A stretch of 16,839 nt of DNA, from contig CAJTSD010000064.1 in the NCBI GenBank assembly GCA_910578795.1, forward strand, positions 1 to 16,839. Reading direction: 5' to 3'. This document shows, piece by piece, positions 14,231 to 16,839 of this stretch. The position numbers and the translations under genes are program-made. Under the pieces are notes generated by a model that saw nothing but the letters and a program-made list of their open reading frames with translations, had not been told where the DNA came from and ran no database searches. The stretch comes from an uncultured Lachnospiraceae bacterium. GTDB lineage: Bacteria; Bacillota; Clostridia; Lachnospirales; Lachnospiraceae. Every line of letters begins with the position of its first letter. Position 1 is the first letter of the stretch.

Positions 14231-14265
14231 TGTTTCATAAAACAGACGTGGAAAGGGGAATTGAT

Positions 14266-14679
14266 ATGTGGTTTATCTTTGCGCTGTTGTCGGCAGTGTT
14301 TGCGGCGCTTACTTCAATTCTTGCAAAAGTCGGCATTGAGGGTGTAAATTCCAATTTGGCAACGGCAATCCGGACGGTTGTGGTTGTTTTCATGGCGTGG
14401 GGCATGGTGTTTTTGACAAATGCGCAATCAGGACTTTTTGGTATCGGAAGAAAAAGCTGGCTGTTTTTGATTTTGTCGGGGCTTGCGACGGGAGCCTCGT
14501 GGCTGTGTTATTATAAGGCATTGCAGATTGGGGAGGCGTCCAAGGTCGTTCCGGTGGACAAGCTGAGCGTGGTTATTACGATTGTGCTTGCATTTGTTTT
14601 TCTGCACGAGCGGTTTACGGTAAAATCGGCTATAGGGTGTGTTTTGATTGGTGCGGGAACGTTGGTTATGGTTTTGTAG
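14266..14679 (+). CDS. Half-size EamA/DMT family transporter
   Basis: A 137-residue integral membrane protein with about four to five hydrophobic helices, equal to one EamA domain; usual drug/metabolite transporters have two such domains in about 300 residues. Family features include the N-terminal FALLSAVFAALTSILAKVGI, then GLATGASWLCYYKALQIGEASKVVPVDKLS, the typical end of helix 3 to the start of helix 4, and a final helix ending GAGTLVMVL. One-domain members work as dimers. AAGGGG (14253-14258) lies seven bases before ATG 14266; a TTG at 14230 lies inside the promoter -10 and is rejected. It is the first gene of the operon, and the next gene starts 12 bases after its stop. The transported compound is unknown. 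Confidence 0.9.
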   Translation: MWFIFALLSAVFAALTSILAKVGIEGVNSNLATAIRTVVVVFMAWGMVFLTNAQSGLFGIGRKSWLFLILSGLATGASWLCYYKALQIGEASKVVPVDKLSVVITIVLAFVFLHERFTVKSAIGCVLIGAGTLVMVL

Positions 14680-14691
14680 GAAGGGATTTTG

Positions 14692-15318
14692 ATGAAGACG
14701 ATATTTTTACACGGGTTAGGACAGGACTGCAAGAGTTGGGAGCGGACGGCAGCGGCGATGGGGAACGGGGGTGACGTGTATTGCCCGAGCTTACCGGATA
14801 TGCTTTTGGGAAAAGAGGTCTGTTATGCAAATCTGTATCAGGCGTTGGAGGAATATTGTGAACCGTTTAACGAGCCGTTTTGTCTGTGCGGGCTTTCCTT
14901 GGGCGGAATACTTGCCCTTCAGTACGCGATTGCCCACAGTGACAGGGTTGCGGCTTTGGTGCTGATTGGCACGCAGTATCAGATGCCAAAAAGGCTGCTG
15001 AAACTGCAGAATATCCTTTTTCGCTATATGCCCAATGCTGCGTTTCAAGGTATGGGATTTGGGAAAGCGGACGTTATAAAGCTTTCCAAGTCAATGATGC
15101 ATTTGGATTTTGGGCAGGATTTGCGAAGGGTGCACTGTTGGACGCTTGTGGTCTGCGGAGAGAAGGACAGGGCGAACCGCGCGGCGGCGTTGAAATTGAA
15201 GGAGCGGATTCCGCGGGCGCAGCTTGCAATCCTTCCGCGGGCAGGGCATGAAGTGAATACAGAATGTCCGGAGGCGTTGGGGGATGTATTGCAGGCGTTT
15301 TTGGGGAAGAAAGGTTGA
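14692..15318 (+). CDS. Alpha/beta hydrolase
   Basis: A 208-residue cytoplasmic alpha/beta-hydrolase-fold enzyme, slightly short for the family because the cap region between strands is small. The oxyanion loop HGLGQD (residues 7-12), the nucleophile elbow G-L-S-L-G with Ser69, Asp159 in VCGEKD and His186 in AGHEVN make a complete catalytic triad. AGGAAGGG (14678-14685) overlaps the end of the transporter gene and is six bases before ATG 14692, which points to translation from the same message. It probably hydrolyses a small ester, thioester or amide; nothing in the sequence selects the substrate. The next gene begins 24 bases after the stop. Confidence 0.9.
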   Translation: MKTIFLHGLGQDCKSWERTAAAMGNGGDVYCPSLPDMLLGKEVCYANLYQALEEYCEPFNEPFCLCGLSLGGILALQYAIAHSDRVAALVLIGTQYQMPKRLLKLQNILFRYMPNAAFQGMGFGKADVIKLSKSMMHLDFGQDLRRVHCWTLVVCGEKDRANRAAALKLKERIPRAQLAILPRAGHEVNTECPEALGDVLQAFLGKKG

Positions 15319-15342
15319 ATGCAGAAAGGAGCAGAAGATTTT

Positions 15343-15852
15343 ATGGAGAACGAGCAATTTTTGTTTCGCACAATCCGGCAGGAGGAGGCGGAGCAGGCTG
15401 CCGACATTGAGCGGATTTGCTTTCCGCCGCATGAGGCGTGCTCTAAAGAGCATATGTTGGCGCGCATCGCAAAAGCCCCGGAGCTGTTTTTGGTTGCAGT
15501 GGATAAAAAAACGGGAAAAATAGCAGGCTTTTTAAACGGGATTGCGACAGACGAGCAGGTTTTCCGAGATGAATTTTTTACGGACGAGGGGTTGCATGTG
15601 TCAAATGGCAGCAATATCATGATATTAGGTCTTGATGTCCTTTTGCAGTATCGGCATCAGGGATTGGCAAGGGAAATTGTGCAGCGCTATCTTTGTATGG
15701 AGAAAGAAAAGGGACGCAAGCAGGCGATTCTGACCTGTCTGCCCGATAAGATAGAGATGTATCGGAAAATGGGATTTTCTGACAGAGGACTGGCGAACTC
15801 CACGTGGGGCGGGGAGCAGTGGCATGAGATGTGTTATACGCTAAATTTATAA
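15343..15852 (+). CDS. GNAT family N-acetyltransferase
   Basis: A 169-residue acetyltransferase of the GNAT fold. The N-terminal FRTIRQEEAEQAADIERICFPPHEACS with a Pro-Pro-His turn is like arylalkylamine-type and related acetyltransferases. Motif A is ILGLDVLLQYRHQGLAREIV (CoA loop Q-Y-R-H-Q-G-L-A), and motif B is MYRKMGFSDRG. The start is uncertain: ATG 15343 has AAAGGAG eleven bases upstream, while ATG 15319, directly after the previous stop, has AAGAAAGG four bases upstream and would add eight residues (MQKGAEDF). The added residues are not part of the fold, so 15343 is preferred. It is the third gene of the operon. The acetyl acceptor is unknown. Confidence 0.88.
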   Translation: MENEQFLFRTIRQEEAEQAADIERICFPPHEACSKEHMLARIAKAPELFLVAVDKKTGKIAGFLNGIATDEQVFRDEFFTDEGLHVSNGSNIMILGLDVLLQYRHQGLAREIVQRYLCMEKEKGRKQAILTCLPDKIEMYRKMGFSDRGLANSTWGGEQWHEMCYTLNL

Positions 15853-15907
15853 TTGGAGAAATGCCAGTATCAGGCAATGGATGAAATTTACACAGGAGGA
15901 AACGGTG

Positions 15908-16417
15908 ATGATGAGGCTAAGACCTTATAAGGCATGTGATGCCAAAACAATTGTTTCATGGATAAAGGACGAAACGGCGTTTCGCATGTGGAGTGCGGAC
16001 CGTTTTGAGCGGTATCCGATGACGCAGGAGGATTTGAACGCGCATTACGACGCATTGGCATATACCGATCATTTTTTTGAAATGACGGCGTATGACGAGA
16101 CGGGAATTGTGGGTCACCTGATTATGCGTTTTACGGACGAGGAGAAAAATGTCCTTCGTTTTGGGTTTGTGATTGTCGATGACACCAAACGGGGAATAGG
16201 ATATGGAAAGCAACTGCTGCAATTGGCGATACAGTATGCGTTTTCGTTGTTAAAGGTGGAAACGATAACGCTTGGCGTGTTTGAGAAGAATGCGTCCGCG
16301 TATTATTGTTATAAATCTGTCGGCTTTCGGGAAACGGGGCAGATAGAGGAGTACGTGATTGCGGGGGACGCGTGGAAGTGTGTTGAAATGGAACTGCGAA
16401 AATCTTGGGTTTGTTAG
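15908..16417 (+). CDS. GNAT family N-acetyltransferase, RimJ/RimL-like
   Basis: A 169-residue acetyltransferase. RLRPYKACDAKTIVSWIKDE at the N-terminus and the acceptor-side loop RFERYPMTQEDL resemble RimJ/RimL-type enzymes. FGFVIVDDTKRGIGYGKQLLQLA is motif A with the CoA-binding R-G-x-G-x-G-K, and ASAYYCYKSVGFRETG is motif B. AGGAGG (15894-15899) is eight bases before ATG 15908; GTG 15905 and ATG 15911 in the same frame are close alternatives. The more upstream ATG 15881 contains this ribosome site and is rejected. The gap of 55 bases after the preceding acetyltransferase holds no terminator, so it is probably the last gene of the same transcript. Target unknown. Confidence 0.88.
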   Translation: MMRLRPYKACDAKTIVSWIKDETAFRMWSADRFERYPMTQEDLNAHYDALAYTDHFFEMTAYDETGIVGHLIMRFTDEEKNVLRFGFVIVDDTKRGIGYGKQLLQLAIQYAFSLLKVETITLGVFEKNASAYYCYKSVGFRETGQIEEYVIAGDAWKCVEMELRKSWVC

Positions 16418-16420
16418 GAC

Positions 16421-16449
16421 TTTACACTTTTTGCATAATCCGCTATAAT
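16421..16449 (+). promoter_or_regulatory. Strong sigma-A promoter for the 55-codon gene
   Basis: TTTACA (16421-16426), 17 bases, TATAAT (16444-16449). It lies directly after the acetyltransferase stop and about 45 bases before the small gene. Confidence 0.82.
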
Positions 16450-16497
16450 AAATACAGAAGCACCTAATAGTTACTTCATATAAAAAGTGGTGATGAT

Positions 16498-16665
16498 ATG
16501 GCACAAGAAGAAATTGTAAATGCAACGATTGATACGTATATGAATTTGCAGCGCATTAAAAAGGCAAACGGCGGACATGACAATGCAGAACTTGATTATC
16601 AGATAAAGGGCGTGATTTCCAAATTGTCCTCAATGGGGGTGAATGTTGAGGATATTACGCTCTAA
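16498..16665 (+). CDS. Small uncharacterised 55-residue protein
   Basis: ATG 16498 to TAA 16663-16665 encodes a charged, soluble, probably two-helix protein: MAQEEIVNATIDTYMNLQRI, a short KKANGGHDNAE turn, then LDYQIKGVISKLSSMGVNVE and DITL. It has no signal peptide, cysteine or membrane segment. The ribosome site is weak (AGTGGTGAT about six to eight bases upstream). A consensus-like promoter lies in front and a long hairpin follows, so it is an independent transcription unit and unlikely to be chance. I do not recognise a named family. The regular spacing of hydrophobic residues fits a helical hairpin that binds a partner protein, which is inference. Confidence 0.75.
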   Translation: MAQEEIVNATIDTYMNLQRIKKANGGHDNAELDYQIKGVISKLSSMGVNVEDITL

Positions 16666-16696
16666 TACAGGAATTGCAGACAGATATGCAGTGGAG

Positions 16697-16747
16697 AACC
16701 AAAAACAAGTAAGCGTTTTACCTCATGGTAGGACGCTTATTTTGGTT
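16697..16747 (+). terminator. Long hairpin, probable terminator of the small gene
   Basis: AACCAAAA (16697-16704) pairs with TTTTGGTT (16740-16747), TAAGCG (16710-16715) with CGCTTA (16734-16739), and TACC/GGTA (16719-16722, 16727-16730) closes a TCAT loop. A five-base bulge (ACAAG) separates the outer stems. The T run sits in the 3' arm and no pure T tail follows, so a processed RNA end or small RNA is an alternative. Confidence 0.6.
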
Positions 16748-16839
16748 GCATCATACCCAATGAAGCGATACGGAATGTGAAAAAAATAACAATAAAATTT
16801 TTTTAAAACCTGCAACCATTTCATAAAATTTCCTTCATA

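Noticed and set aside
15319..16417. The two neighbouring GNAT genes as a toxin-antitoxin module
   Set aside because: There is no small DNA-binding antitoxin gene upstream, and both proteins look like full metabolic or protein acetyltransferases in an operon with a transporter and a hydrolase.

Overview
The window looks like chromosome from a gut-type Clostridium relative, most likely a member of the Lachnospiraceae. The reasons are a secreted pectate lyase with ricin-type lectin modules, a very large modular surface protein with an acidic stalk, InlB-type repeats and a C-terminal membrane anchor, AGGAGG ribosome sites, sigma-A promoters with 17-18 base spacers, and U-tract terminators. This is inferred from gene content; no marker gene is present. 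No rRNA, tRNA, CRISPR array, integrase or transposase was seen.

Left part (1-3100): the 3' end of a secreted CBM13/PL1 pectate lyase runs in from the left edge and ends at a long stem-loop terminator. It is followed by a CPBP-family intramembrane protease with its own terminator.

Middle (3150-12070): a recombination scar holds the receiver halves of two LytTR-type response regulators facing each other, both without their DNA-binding halves. Next to it is a short membrane-protein remnant. Then comes a 7.6 kb surface protein gene, interrupted by one in-frame TGA at 9528-9530 while the same frame stays coding on both sides. Immediately behind it lies an 80-codon membrane-protein-like frame that overlaps the stop but has no ordinary start codon. 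A terminator closes the block.

Right part (12080-16839): small housekeeping or adaptation genes. An ElaA-like GNAT acetyltransferase stands alone between a promoter and a terminator. A two-gene operon resembles the uncharacterised DUF6323 and DUF6179 families. A likely four-gene operon follows (half-size EamA transporter, alpha/beta hydrolase, two GNAT acetyltransferases) behind a TTTACA-N17-TATAAT promoter. Last is a 55-codon gene of unknown role with its own strong promoter and hairpin.

How the genes work together: the lyase and the giant surface protein fit a cell that binds and degrades plant or mucosal polysaccharide. The truncated regulators suggest that a signalling locus next to the adhesin has decayed. 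The downstream operons show no clear link to the adhesin.
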